A DNA stretch of 64,000 nt from Hyphomicrobiales bacterium (GCA_900469445.1 UBXM01000006.1:124001-188000); one strand, 5' to 3'. Shown: positions 10,482 to 19,955, counted from the stretch's first letter. Translations and numbers: made by a program. Notes: generated by a model not told the origin, from the letters alone.

Positions 10482-11294
10482 ATGAGCTCGGCTCAGCTTA
10501 CGCAACACGCGCCGGAGATGATGGAAACCTTCACCGTCCACAATGTCGGTCTTGCGATCGATGGAAACGCGATCCTGTCGGATGTCAGTCTCGACTTTCC
10601 GGCAGGGGAGGTTGTGGCTCTGGTCGGTCACAACGGTTCGGGCAAATCCAGCCTGCTGAAAATCCTGGCCCGACAACTCGAACCCAGTTCTGGAGCGGTC
10701 GCTTATGGCGGCCGCGATCTCAACACCTATAACGGGCGCGATTTCGCCCGTTCTGTCGCCTATCTGCCACAGGACCTGAACACCGGATCGGACATGACGA
10801 TCCGCGAACTCGTGAGCTGTGGACGGTACCCCTGGCATGGCGCGCTCGGCCGGTTTTCGGCAATCGACCGGCAAAGGGTGGAGGAGGCGATCGACGCCAC
10901 TCACATCGGCAAGTTTGCCGATCGCATGGTGGGTACGCTGTCCGGCGGCGAGCGCCAGCGGGCGTGGATCGCCATGCTGATCGCGCAGGATGCCCGCTGC
11001 TTGCTGCTCGACGAGCCGACAGCGGCTCTCGACATTGCCCATCAGATCGAGGTCCTGTCGCTGGTGCGGCGGCTGGCTCATGAGGGTGGCAGAAGTGTCG
11101 TCATCGTTCTTCACGATATCAACATGGCGGCCCGCTTCTGCGACCGGATCCATGCGCTGAAGGGAGGGCGTGTGGTCGCGAGCGGTATTCCCGGAGATAT
11201 TCTCGTGCCCGAAAAGCTGCGTGCCATCTACGGAATAGACATGGATGTGATTGTCGCGTCGAGCCTGTCGCATCCGCTTGCCTATGCTCGGTGA
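10482..11294 (+). CDS. fhuC: Ferric hydroxamate ABC transporter ATP-binding protein
   Basis: A 270-residue ATPase of the FecE/FhuC class. Walker A GHNGSGKS lies at 49-56, the signature is LSGGERQRAWIA, Walker B is CLLLDEPT and the switch His is in VLHDIN. It drives the FhuB permease. It starts 46 bp after the receptor gene; an internal ATG at 10518 would give a shorter protein but still keep all motifs. The substrate-binding protein gene starts 14 bp downstream, supporting an operon. Confidence 0.92.
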   Translation: MSSAQLTQHAPEMMETFTVHNVGLAIDGNAILSDVSLDFPAGEVVALVGHNGSGKSSLLKILARQLEPSSGAVAYGGRDLNTYNGRDFARSVAYLPQDLNTGSDMTIRELVSCGRYPWHGALGRFSAIDRQRVEEAIDATHIGKFADRMVGTLSGGERQRAWIAMLIAQDARCLLLDEPTAALDIAHQIEVLSLVRRLAHEGGRSVVIVLHDINMAARFCDRIHALKGGRVVASGIPGDILVPEKLRAIYGIDMDVIVASSLSHPLAYAR

Positions 11295-11308
11295 GGCCCG
11301 GGGAATAG

Positions 11309-12190
11309 ATGGCGATCCCAAGACGATCCTTTCTACAATGCGCGGTGATGGCTAGTGTCATGCCGAGGCCAGCGTTTGCCGAGGTAGCCGGGCTTCGGAT
11401 CGTCAGTCTCGATTACGGGCTTTCATCGACGCTTTTGTCTCTCGGCTTGCCACCTCTCGGCATCTCCGATCTTGCCGACTGGGGCCGCTGGGTTGTCGAG
11501 CCGGTTCTGCCGTCCTCGGTGATCGATGTTGGCAGCGCCTATGAGATCAATTTCGAAATTCTCGTGCAGCTTAAGCCCGACATCATTCTGACGACACCCT
11601 ATCTCGATGAACTCCTGCCGAAGCTGCAGCCGATCGCCAAGGTTCTCCGTCTGGAAGTGTTCACGCCCGATGCCGGGCCGATCCTGCCGGCGGCGACTGC
11701 CGCGACACGCCGGCTCGCAGCCGAGATCGGACGGCAAGATGAGGCGGAGCAGTTTCTTGCGCGGGCCGATGCCCTCTTTGCAAATTGCCGCCAGCGTCTG
11801 GCCGGAAAAGATATCCCGCCACTGGCACTGGTGAATTTCGAGGATGCCCGTCATGCCCGCGTCTATTCGGCGCCCGGCCTGTTTCACAATGCGTTGGAAC
11901 GCATCGGTCTGCGCAATGCCTGGACACGGCAATCGAACTATTGGGGTTTCGAGACGATCGGCATCGAGCAACTGTCGACGATAACCGCTCCCGAGGCGCG
12001 GCTGATCGCCTTCGATCCGGTTCCGCCTGATGTTTTGCCGAAACTTGCCGAAAGTCCGCTCTGGCAGCGTCTTCCTTTTTCACGAGCAGGTCATTTTTCC
12101 GTTCTCCAGCCCGCGCTGATGTTCGGCATGGTGAACGAAGCGATGCGTTTTGCCGCTCTGCTGACCGACCTCCTGGAACAGGATGCATGA
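11309..12190 (+). CDS. fhuD: Ferric siderophore periplasmic binding protein
   Basis: A 293-residue class III binding protein. The N-terminus (PRRSFLQCAVMASVMPRPAFA) looks like a Tat-type signal with RRSFLQ. The body carries the periplasmic-binding-fold features seen in FhuD: RIVSLDYGLSSTLLSLG, the LKPDIILTTPY loop and a long linking helix near the middle. It passes the ferric siderophore from the periplasm to FhuB. The stop overlaps the fhuB start (ATGA), so the two are translationally coupled. Confidence 0.88.
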   Translation: MAIPRRSFLQCAVMASVMPRPAFAEVAGLRIVSLDYGLSSTLLSLGLPPLGISDLADWGRWVVEPVLPSSVIDVGSAYEINFEILVQLKPDIILTTPYLDELLPKLQPIAKVLRLEVFTPDAGPILPAATAATRRLAAEIGRQDEAEQFLARADALFANCRQRLAGKDIPPLALVNFEDARHARVYSAPGLFHNALERIGLRNAWTRQSNYWGFETIGIEQLSTITAPEARLIAFDPVPPDVLPKLAESPLWQRLPFSRAGHFSVLQPALMFGMVNEAMRFAALLTDLLEQDA

Positions 12191-14154
12191 TGCCGTCCAG
12201 TCGCCACAATCTCGGCCCGGCTGTTGCCGTCCTCTTCCTCCTTTGCGCTGGCGGGGCAGTCTCCTGGCTGCTTGCCGCGCCCGCCCTCTCCGGGCCTGCC
12301 GAGCCGGGCTACGATATTGCGCGGATGGTGTTCCATTATTCGACGCTTCCACGGCTTGCCACTGCGCTGCTTGCGGGTGCTGCCCTTGCTCTGTCCGGCG
12401 CGCTGTTTCAGCAGGTTTTGCGCAATCCGCTTGCGGATCCGACGACGCTCGGCGTTTCGGCCGGAGCAAATCTCGCATTGGTCGTCGCGTCGCTTTTCCT
12501 GCCCGGCCTGCTGGGAGCCGGCCGGGATGTCGTCGCTCTGGCGGGCAGTGCGGCTGCGGCTGCGGTCGTGGTCAGTCTCGGCGCGCGCCGCGGCTTTTCG
12601 CCGTATTCGCTGGTCCTTTCGGGCCTTGTCCTGAGCCTCTGGTGCGGCGGGCTGGCCGCGATCCTGACCTATCTGAACCAGAAATATCTGGCGAGCCTTT
12701 TCATCTGGGGCGCCGGTTCGTTGGCGCAGCAGAGCTGGGCCATTCCCCTGTCGCTGCTCTGGAAGGTGGCCGCTATCGCCATCATCTGCGCCCTGGTCAT
12801 CCGGCCACTCTCCCTGCTTGATCTGGGTGAAAGCACATCCTCCGCGCTCGGGGTGAAGCTGGTGCGCCTGCGTGTCATCGTCATCGCCTGCGCCGTTACG
12901 CTTGCCGCCTTTGTCACCAGTGCCGTGGGCGTCATCGGGTTCATTGGGTTGGTGGCGCCGACAATTGCCCGGCTTGCAGGCGCGCGACGTCCGGCGCAAT
13001 TGATCTTCTGGTCTCCTCTGATCGGCGCCGCGCTGCTGTTTTTTGCCGATGCCACCCTGCAGTTTGCCGCGGGAGGGCTTAGCAATTTCCTCCCGACCGG
13101 GGCCGTGACCGCGATCTTCGGTTCGCCGCTGCTTCTGGCGCTTCTGCCGCGCCTGAAAATCCGCCACAGGATCCAGCAGGCACCGCTTCGCAAGCGGTCA
13201 CGCCGATGGGATGCAAAAGTGTCGATCGCCATTGCGGCCGCTGTTCTGACCGTTTTGCTGCTGCTCAGCATCTCTTTAGGGCGAGCGGTCGGTGGTAGCT
13301 GGACGCTCGTCTTTGGCGATTATTTCCGAGATATTCTGGTGATCAGATTGCCAAAGATCTTCGCCGTACTGGCTTCCGGTGCCATGCTCGCTGTTGCGGG
13401 GGCGATCCTCCAGCGACTGACCGGCAACGAGATGGCCAGCCCCGAGGTGCTCGGCATCAGTGCCGGATCGACATTCGGTGTTGCAATCGCCCTTTTCGCA
13501 ATCGCACCGGGGTTTTCCGGACAGTTCGCCTTTGCGGTGATCGGCGCAACCCTCGTGCTCCTGGTCATCCTGCTCGGGGCTCGGCGTGCCGGATTTGCAC
13601 CGGAACGGGTATTGCTTGCCGGTATCGCGCTCAGTGCGATGGTCGATGCGGTTGTCGGCGTGCTGAGTTCGACGGGCGATCCGCGTGCGGTTCTGCTGAT
13701 GCGCTGGATGAGCGGCTCGACCTATCTGGTGGATGGCACGTCAGCTGCCCTGGAGGTTGCGATTGCTGCCGTCCTCATCACGCTGGCGCTTGCTGCACGA
13801 CGCTGGCTCGATATCCTGCCGTTAGGCCCCGCGCCGTCTGTTGCGGTCGGCATGCCGCTGGCAAAAGCCAGGCTGGCACTTTTCGGGCTTGCCGGATTGC
13901 TGACTGCGGCAGCGACGCTAACGGTCGGCCCCCTGTCCTTCGTCGGCCTCATGGGGCCGCATCTTGCGCGTGAAGCGGGCCTGACGCGCGCCATGCCGCA
14001 GATGATCGGTGCTGCCTTGATCGGCGGAGGTCTTATGGTTGCCGCCGATTTCGTCGGCCGGACAATCGTGTCGCCCTACCAGATTCCCGCCGGGCTCGTT
14101 TCGGCGCTCATCGGCGCACCATTCCTGATGTTGATGATGCGCCGAAGGGCCTGA
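12187..14154 (+). CDS. fhuB: Fused two-domain ferric siderophore permease
   Basis: A 655-residue membrane protein made of two FecCD-type permease halves (about 1-330 and 345-655). Each half has the diagnostic segments: LSGALFQQVLRNPLADPTTLGVSAGA in the first, and an equivalent LQRLTGNEMASPEVLGISAGS in the second. GFIGLVAP and SFVGLMGPH occur at matching places in the two halves. This double length is characteristic of FhuB rather than of two separate permeases. It is the last gene of the operon. A stem-loop-capable sequence (GATGCCCGCT with AGCAGGCATC) follows around 14170-14200 but lacks a U tract. Confidence 0.92.
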   Translation: MMPSSRHNLGPAVAVLFLLCAGGAVSWLLAAPALSGPAEPGYDIARMVFHYSTLPRLATALLAGAALALSGALFQQVLRNPLADPTTLGVSAGANLALVVASLFLPGLLGAGRDVVALAGSAAAAAVVVSLGARRGFSPYSLVLSGLVLSLWCGGLAAILTYLNQKYLASLFIWGAGSLAQQSWAIPLSLLWKVAAIAIICALVIRPLSLLDLGESTSSALGVKLVRLRVIVIACAVTLAAFVTSAVGVIGFIGLVAPTIARLAGARRPAQLIFWSPLIGAALLFFADATLQFAAGGLSNFLPTGAVTAIFGSPLLLALLPRLKIRHRIQQAPLRKRSRRWDAKVSIAIAAAVLTVLLLLSISLGRAVGGSWTLVFGDYFRDILVIRLPKIFAVLASGAMLAVAGAILQRLTGNEMASPEVLGISAGSTFGVAIALFAIAPGFSGQFAFAVIGATLVLLVILLGARRAGFAPERVLLAGIALSAMVDAVVGVLSSTGDPRAVLLMRWMSGSTYLVDGTSAALEVAIAAVLITLALAARRWLDILPLGPAPSVAVGMPLAKARLALFGLAGLLTAAATLTVGPLSFVGLMGPHLAREAGLTRAMPQMIGAALIGGGLMVAADFVGRTIVSPYQIPAGLVSALIGAPFLMLMMRRRA

Positions 14155-14235
14155 GCGTTTCCGAGTGGAATGATGCCCGCTGCTGAGCAAAGCAGGCATC
14201 ACAACAGAGCACACATGTCTTGAGCTACGGCTTGG

Positions 14236-15071
14236 CTAACGCACGGTCTGTCGCTGCTCGCCCAGGCCATCGATGCCGAGTGTCATCACGTCACCGCGCT
14301 TGAGATAGGTCGGCGGTTTCATGCCCATGCCGACGCCGGGCGGCGTGCCTGTGGTGATGATGTCACCGGGTTCCAGCCGCATGAAGCGTGACAGGTAAGA
14401 AACGATATGCGCGAGCGAGAAGATCATCGAGCTGGTTGAACCGGTCTGCCGGCGTTCGCCGTTGACGTCGAGCCAGAGGCCGAGATTCTGGACATCGGCA
14501 ATCTCGTCGCGGGTGACGAGCCAGGGGCCGACGGGGCCATAGGTCGGCAGGCTCTTGCCCTTGATCCACTGGCCGCCGCGCTCGATCTGGTAGGAGCGTT
14601 CGGAAACATCGTTGCAGATACAGAAACCGGCCACATGATCGAGCGCCTGCGCCTCGGAGATGTTGAAGGCGGCGGTGCCGATCACCATCGCGATTTCGAC
14701 TTCCCAGTCCGTTTCTCCGAGCCTTCCGGCATCATGACATCGTCAGCCGGCCCCGAGATGGAGGAGGGCGCTTTGCTGAACACGACGGGTTCGCTGGGGA
14801 TCGGCATGTTGGATTCATGCGCGTGATCGACATAGTTCAGGCCGATCGCGATGAAATGGCCCGGTTTGGCGACGCATGAGCCGAGGCGTACATCTGCTTC
14901 TACAAGCGGCAAGGCCGCGAGATCGGCTTTGCGGATACGCTCCAAGCTTGCAGGCGACAACGCCTCGCCGGCGAAATCGGCGACCAGGTTGCTCACGTCG
15001 CGGATGCAGCCGTCACCATCGAGAATGCCAGGGCGCTCCGCACCCGGCGCGCCATAACGAACCAGTTTCAT
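14236..15071 (-). pseudogene. Fumarylacetoacetate hydrolase family gene with a frameshift
   Basis: Two overlapping frames together encode one FAA-hydrolase-family protein of about 280 residues. The 5' part (14682-15071) starts MKLVRYG and ends after a normal MMPEGSEK. The 3' part (to 14236) resumes with the conserved MVIGTAAFNISE and holds the family segments GFCICNDVSER, KSLPTYGPVGPW and TGTPPGVGMG. One missing base near 14711-14716 would restore EKTDWEVEIAMVIG across the junction. It is either a recent single-base deletion or a sequencing error. The family cleaves C-C bonds in acylpyruvates or acts as ureidoglycolate lyase-like enzymes. It is the last gene of the amino-acid ABC operon. Confidence 0.85.
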
Positions 15072-15147
15072 AGTCTCTCCTGAAATGTAGGGGATTGGAG
15101 GCAGGCCGCGTCACGGCCCGCCTTGGATGATCAGCAGCCCATCCGGC

Positions 15148-15960
15148 TTACTGGTTGAGCATTTCTTCCGGCAGCGACTGCTTGAAGTAATGTTCGTAGA
15201 CCTTGTTCAGCTCGCCATTCTTCAGGTTGGCGGTGATCCATTCATTGACCCAGGCTTCGAGCTCCGGCTCCTTCTGGCGCATGCCGATGGCCATGGGATA
15301 GGCGGCGAGTTCGACCTTGATGGCAAGGTCGCGACCCGGGTTCTGGTCGGCAACGGCCTGGGCGGTGGAAAGTGCTGCCGACATGTAATCCTGCTGGCCG
15401 GTGCCGACTGCCGTATTGGTGGTCGCCTCGTCCTCGTAACGGACGATATTGGCACTCACGCCCTTTTCCTTCGCCGCCTTGGTCAGCTCGATGTCGGCCG
15501 TCGTTCCGCGAGCAACCGCGACGCTCTTGCCATCGAGACCGGAGGCATCCTTCAGATCTTCGGCCTTGGGGCCGAGAATGACGACCGGAATGACGCCATA
15601 GGGTTTCGAGAAGGTGATGACCTTCTTGCGTTCCTCGGTGATCGAGAACGAGGCGATGACGAGATCGACCTTGTTGGAGATCAGGAACGGCACGCGGTTG
15701 GCGCCCGAAACCGGCACGACTTCAAGCGTCACGCCGAGATCCTTTGCCAGCAGCTTGGCCGTGTCGATATCGAGACCGGTCTGCTGCGCCTTGTCGTCCA
15801 GCATGCCGTAAGGCGGATGGCCGACATCGACGGCGATCTGGATACGGCCGCGCTGCTTGATGGTTTCGAGTGCGTTGGCGAATGCTCCTCCAGCACCGCC
15901 GAGCAGAACAGTCATGGCAAGGCCGCAGGACAGGACGCGGCGAGACAGTTTGATATTCAT
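15148..15960 (-). CDS. Polar amino-acid ABC transporter substrate-binding protein
   Basis: A 270-residue periplasmic binding protein of the solute-binding family 3. A signal peptide ends near GGAFA-NALETI. The ligand-binding fold shows RGRIQIAVDVGHPPYGMLD, GLDIDTAKLLAKDLG and the lobe-2 segment KVDLVIASFSITEERKKVITFSKPY, the usual signature for glutamine/polar amino-acid binders. It lies 56 bp after the ATPase gene and upstream of the FAA hydrolase gene on the same strand, so the imported compound may be the precursor of that enzyme's substrate. Confidence 0.88.
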   Translation of the reverse strand: MNIKLSRRVLSCGLAMTVLLGGAGGAFANALETIKQRGRIQIAVDVGHPPYGMLDDKAQQTGLDIDTAKLLAKDLGVTLEVVPVSGANRVPFLISNKVDLVIASFSITEERKKVITFSKPYGVIPVVILGPKAEDLKDASGLDGKSVAVARGTTADIELTKAAKEKGVSANIVRYEDEATTNTAVGTGQQDYMSAALSTAQAVADQNPGRDLAIKVELAAYPMAIGMRQKEPELEAWVNEWITANLKNGELNKVYEHYFKQSLPEEMLNQ

Positions 15961-16016
15961 GCTTTCTCCTCCTCCATCCGCCGTCCCATGACGGCGGCAA
16001 AATCAATCCCGATCCG

Positions 16017-16799
16017 TTAAAGACCGCTGCCGACGAACTGCCTCAGTTCGACGGTTTGCGGATCGTCGAGCATCGTGCCCTTGCCGGCCTCCCAGACACG
16101 GCCCTGATGCATGTAGACGACGAGATCCGCGACCTGCCGGGCAAAGGCCATTTCGTGGGTGACGAGCACCATGGTCATGCCACCGGCGGCAAGCTTGCCG
16201 ATGACGCGCAGCACCTCGCCGGTCAGTTCCGGATCGAGCGCCGACGTCACTTCGTCGAACAGCATCAGCTTTGGTCGCATCGCAAGCGAACGGGCGATCG
16301 CCACACGCTGCTGCTGGCCGCCGGAAAGCTGTTCGGGATAGCTTGATGCCTTGTCCGACAATCCGACCTGTTCCAGCACTTCTGCCGCCAAGGCTCGGCT
16401 TTCGGCAGCATCGAGACCGTTCACCTTTCGCGGTGCGAGGGTGACGTTCTGCTCCACCGTCAGATGCGGAAAGAGATTGTAGCTTTGGAAGACGATGCCG
16501 ACTTCCTTGCGCAGTTCCCGCAATTCGAAGTCGCGGGCGCGCAGATTGCGGCCGCAGACGGTCAATTCGCCGCCATTGATCTTTTCCAGTCCGTTGATAC
16601 AGCGCAGCGCCGTGCTCTTGCCTGATCCGCTTCGGCCGATCAGCGCCGCGACCTGGCCGGGCATGACGTCGAGATCGATGCCCTTCAGGACTTCCAGCGC
16701 GCCGAAGCTTTTGCGGACATCGCGAAAGGAAACCATCGGCTGGACGCCGTCTTGTGGTGCGGCCGGGGTGTGGACGGAGTTCATCGAAATGACGGTCAT
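16017..16799 (-). CDS. Polar amino-acid ABC transporter ATP-binding protein (GlnQ/HisP type)
   Basis: A 260-residue ATPase. Walker A GRSGSGKS lies at about 55-62, the Q-loop is VFQSYNLFPHLTV, the signature is LSGGQQQR, Walker B is LMLFDEVTSALDPE, and the switch is LVTHEMAFA, all typical of GlnQ-type proteins. Its ATG overlaps the stop of the second permease gene (ATGA at 16796-16799). It powers uptake through the two HisM/GlnP-like permeases encoded upstream. Confidence 0.93.
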   Translation of the reverse strand: MTVISMNSVHTPAAPQDGVQPMVSFRDVRKSFGALEVLKGIDLDVMPGQVAALIGRSGSGKSTALRCINGLEKINGGELTVCGRNLRARDFELRELRKEVGIVFQSYNLFPHLTVEQNVTLAPRKVNGLDAAESRALAAEVLEQVGLSDKASSYPEQLSGGQQQRVAIARSLAMRPKLMLFDEVTSALDPELTGEVLRVIGKLAAGGMTMVLVTHEMAFARQVADLVVYMHQGRVWEAGKGTMLDDPQTVELRQFVGSGL

Positions 16800-17446
16800 G
16801 CATTTCTCCTGTGAAGGCGCAGCTCAAACCGGCGGGCATAGCGCGACAGCGGGAAGCAGATGGCGAAATAGATCAGCGCCGCGGCGGTGAAGATGACGAA
16901 GGGCTTGAACGTGGCGTTGTTCAGGATCTTGGCCGAGTAGGTGAGATCGAAGAAACCGATCACCACCGAATAGGATGTGTTCTTGACGATCTGCACCAGG
17001 AAACCGACCGTCGGCGGCACGGCAATGCGCAATGCCTGCGGCAGGATGATGTAGATGAAACGCTGCAGGTTGGTGAGCGCCAGGCATTCGCCGGCTTCCC
17101 ACTGTGTTTTCGGCACCGCCTGAATGCAGCCTTTCCAGATTTCGCCCAGATAGGCGCTGGAATAGAGCGTCATGGCGATTGCGGCTGCGACCAGTGCATT
17201 GACGTCGAAACCATAAATGCTGACGCCGAAATAGACGACGAACATGATGACCGGCAGGGGAATGCCCTGCACGAACTGCACATAGAGGCTTGAGGCGCGA
17301 CAGAGGAACCAGCCGCGTGATATGCGGGCAAGGGCGACCGGCAGGCCGACAATGGTGCCGCCGACAAAGCCCATCAGCGAGAGAACGACAGTCCAGAAGG
17401 CGCCCTGAACCAGAAAGCCGTATTGATCGAGGCTCACACCAAGCAT
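16796..17446 (-). CDS. Amino-acid ABC transporter permease (HisM/GlnP family)
   Basis: A 216-residue inner-membrane protein with about five hydrophobic segments. It has the cytoplasmic coupling loop of the family (AYLGEIWKGCIQAVPKTQWEAGECLALT), where EAG...GL-like residues contact the ATPase. It pairs with the other permease encoded 46 bp upstream to form the translocation pore for a polar amino acid. The four-base overlap with the ATPase gene indicates coupled translation. Confidence 0.9.
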   Translation of the reverse strand: MLGVSLDQYGFLVQGAFWTVVLSLMGFVGGTIVGLPVALARISRGWFLCRASSLYVQFVQGIPLPVIMFVVYFGVSIYGFDVNALVAAAIAMTLYSSAYLGEIWKGCIQAVPKTQWEAGECLALTNLQRFIYIILPQALRIAVPPTVGFLVQIVKNTSYSVVIGFFDLTYSAKILNNATFKPFVIFTAAALIYFAICFPLSRYARRFELRLHRRNA

Positions 17447-17492
17447 GGGTGGTCTCCTTTCAGCTGCGGGGAAATGCAGGTGGGACAGTGGC

Positions 17493-18176
17493 TCATAGCG
17501 GCGTCCTCAGCTTGCGCAGGCGGGTGAAGGCGAGCTGGGCCGCGCCGTGCAGACAGAGCCTGAGCATGGTGGCGAGCGCGAGATAAAGCACCGCAATCAC
17601 CAGATAGACGTCAAAGCCGCGGAAGGTGATCGACTGGACCTGGTAGCCGACGCCCGTCAGCTCCTCGACCGAGATTTGCGACATGATCGAGGTGGCGAGC
17701 ATCATCAGGATGAACTGGCTGACCAGAGCCGGATAGACCAGTTCGGCGGCTTGTGGCAGCTGGATGTTCCAGAAGATCTGGCGGCGCGTCATGGCAAGAC
17801 AGTTGGCTGCTTCCAGCTGCCCTTTGGGGATGGCCTGAAAGCCGGCGCGCATGATCTCCGCCGAATAGGCCCCGGTATTGATGACCAGCGCGATGACCGC
17901 CGCATTGAAAGGCCCGATGCGGGCGCCGAGCACGGTCAGGCCGAAAAACAGCCAGAAGACCTGGATGATCAGCGGCGTATTGCGGATCGCCTCGATATAG
18001 ATGGTAATCGCGGTCTGCAGCCAGCGCGGGCCGTAAAGCCGTCCGACGGCGCAGGCCGTGCCGAGCGCAAAACCCGGCAGGATCGAGACCACCGTGAGCA
18101 TGACGGTCAGGCGCACGCCGTTGATGATTTCGGATCGAAAGCTCTCGAGAAAGCTGAAATCGAACACATAGTCCAA
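17493..18176 (-). CDS. Amino-acid ABC transporter permease, TTG start
   Basis: A 227-residue permease of the HisMQ/GlnP family, with the coupling loop AYSAEIMRAGFQAIPKGQLEAANCLAMT. I place the start at TTG 18176, because a strong GGAGGAGG ribosome site ends 6-7 nt upstream and the resulting N-terminus (LDYVFDFSFLESF) matches the normal beginning of such permeases. ATG options at 18197 and 18290 would place this purine-rich site inside the coding region. It is the first gene of the leftward amino-acid ABC operon. Confidence 0.88.
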   Translation of the reverse strand: MDYVFDFSFLESFRSEIINGVRLTVMLTVVSILPGFALGTACAVGRLYGPRWLQTAITIYIEAIRNTPLIIQVFWLFFGLTVLGARIGPFNAAVIALVINTGAYSAEIMRAGFQAIPKGQLEAANCLAMTRRQIFWNIQLPQAAELVYPALVSQFILMMLATSIMSQISVEELTGVGYQVQSITFRGFDVYLVIAVLYLALATMLRLCLHGAAQLAFTRLRKLRTPL

Positions 18177-18392
18177 GCTGTTCCTCCTCCTCACCATCAG
18201 GTCGGCTGCAGCATGTTTCGTGTCGCCCTCCTCGACGACGCGAAACCGGAAATCCTGCTCCGATTGATTGCGCTCCGTTGGTTTGTCCACGCAGTGCGGT
18301 AACCCTTTGATTTCCCTATAGCTGAATCCAATTTCGTCGGGCGGTCACGTAAAAACGCTCCGATAGCTCTGTCCTGATTTTCGATACGAAAT
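18177..18392. other. Intergenic boundary between amino-acid operon and transposition module
   Basis: About 216 bp between the first gene of the amino-acid ABC operon and the terminator behind tniQ. It should hold the operon promoter and probably the left edge of the Tn7-like element. I could not find a convincing terminal inverted repeat or repeated TnsB-binding sites here. Confidence 0.4.
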
Positions 18393-18421
18393 AAAAAAAC
18401 ACCCGGCGAAGCGGGTGTTTT
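18393..18421 (-). terminator. Rho-independent terminator after tniQ
   Basis: The stem AAAACACCCG / CGGGTGTTTT has a 6-nt loop GCGAAG, and seven A on its left give a U tract on the minus strand. It lies 74 bp past the tniQ stop, so it ends the leftward transposition operon. Confidence 0.85.
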
Positions 18422-18494
18422 GGGAGGATCGTCCGATAAAATAGTTAGCTGGCTACGTTATGTCGTGATGTGATTTAGTGAGACGGAAATCGTA

Positions 18495-19955
18495 TCAATG
18501 AAGGCGAGCTAGGTCGCTACGGCTAACCCAGAGGTTTGTGAAATAGCTACCACCGTAGCGAACGACTTTAAGTTCCCCAGTGACAACCGCTTGTAGGATT
18601 GCTTCCAGGTTCCCGTTCCTATTCGTTGCAGCCTCGCGAAGTGGGACGTGATCTGTGAGCTCTGAGGCTGCAACGACGTCCCCGTCGATTTTGCGCTTCA
18701 GATCCTCGAACACTTCCCTATTGACGACAATCCGGGATCCTGCGCGTCCGCCGCTTCCTTCTACTTTTGGGAGAAAGCCATTGAGCACGAGCGCACGAAT
18801 TTGGGATTGAGGTAGCCGCCACTCTCTGTGGATGTCCCGGATCGACATCCCCGTCTGTTGCTTGCCGAAAATAGCATTTGCAGATGCGGCGTCGAAAAGG
18901 ACGTTGTTGTGAGGCAGGTCGCTCCTTTCGATCACGCCAGCGTCTTCGAGCATTGTCCGAACAATCTTTTCAGTCAGACCCCACTGGCTGCTCGCGGTCG
19001 TGATCGAGTGAAGCACTCTCTTCTTTGTCGGGAAAATGAACACTTCATCGACACCCAACGGAAATGATCTCTCGGCAATGCTTTGGAATAGCTCGGCCAC
19101 CTCTCCAAAATTCGGTTCGCTTCGGTGGAGGGCCAACCATGATCGCAACGATCCGAAGAAAGTTCGGAAATCTCGCGTTGATAGTTTGGTAGATGCCAGG
19201 ATACTCGTGACGAAGTCCTCGATGGCTCTCGGGCCCTGAGAGGCAATGTTGAAACCGAGCGTGACGTCATTGTTGGCGTCCAACACTTCTTGGGGCGCAG
19301 CCTTGTGACGTCTGACGACCTCACCTAGTCTGTCGCAGAGCTCGAAAGCTACCATCGACTCAAGTCCGTCCAAGAAAATATTCGAGAGATCGCCGCGAAT
19401 TCGCGCAATGACGTATCGAGCGAGATCAGCGCCGGCAGCATTGGTCGTGCTTTCCGCCTCCTTTCGTAACTGGGCAAGATTACTAACAACGAAGCTAGAG
19501 AAGTCGCTCGCATCAGTTTTGCTAGCCTCGACTTCAGTAAGGGGGCATTCGTGCACCTCGCATGTGTTCACCAATCGGACGCACCAGTATGCCCGAACGT
19601 AAGGCGCGGCGTTTGGTCTCCCAGCTGTCTGCGAGTAGTCATCCATAACGCACTGGGGGCAGAAACGGTGACGGTTCCCTGGGCGCATTTTCTTCGTGAG
19701 GGTAGCATCGCCTAGCCGCCAAGAGCCTGTGCCGCCCAGGATTTGGTGGCGGACGAGCCGGGATTTGGGAATCCCGGACCAAGTTGAAAGCTGCTCGATA
19801 GCACCCTCTTCGCATTGCCGGATAGCTGCCGCTCGCACATCAGTGCACGACAGAAATTCCGCCAAAGAACGGTATCCGTTTGCGATCGCGAGACGGGACG
19901 CCAAACTGAGTGGCGTCTCGTCATCGTGGAAGGGAACTGTGACTGGAAGCTGCAT
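18495..19955 (-). CDS. tniQ: TniQ family target-selection protein
   Basis: A 486-residue protein whose N-terminus (VPFHDDETPLSLASRLA) and zinc-finger region (HRFCPQCVMDDY at about 97-107, then CEVHECPL at about 132-139) identify the TniQ/TnsD family. These proteins select or license the target site for Tn7- and Tn5053-type transposons, working with the AAA+ protein encoded next to it. The C-terminal ~250 residues probably carry DNA-binding domains (for example SIRDIHREWRLPQSQIRALVL, helix-turn-helix-like). At 486 residues it is longer than Tn5053 TniQ, which is compatible with a TnsD-like site-specific role. It is the last gene of the operon; its start overlaps the TniB stop. Confidence 0.88.
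   Translation of the reverse strand: MQLPVTVPFHDDETPLSLASRLAIANGYRSLAEFLSCTDVRAAAIRQCEEGAIEQLSTWSGIPKSRLVRHQILGGTGSWRLGDATLTKKMRPGNRHRFCPQCVMDDYSQTAGRPNAAPYVRAYWCVRLVNTCEVHECPLTEVEASKTDASDFSSFVVSNLAQLRKEAESTTNAAGADLARYVIARIRGDLSNIFLDGLESMVAFELCDRLGEVVRRHKAAPQEVLDANNDVTLGFNIASQGPRAIEDFVTSILASTKLSTRDFRTFFGSLRSWLALHRSEPNFGEVAELFQSIAERSFPLGVDEVFIFPTKKRVLHSITTASSQWGLTEKIVRTMLEDAGVIERSDLPHNNVLFDAASANAIFGKQQTGMSIRDIHREWRLPQSQIRALVLNGFLPKVEGSGGRAGSRIVVNREVFEDLKRKIDGDVVAASELTDHVPLREAATNRNGNLEAILQAVVTGELKVVRYGGSYFTNLWVSRSDLARLH

Noticed and set aside
18300-18495. TGTC-containing stretches as a possible left transposon end
   Set aside because: No matching inverted repeat could be found at a right end and no repeated TnsB-like sites are evident.
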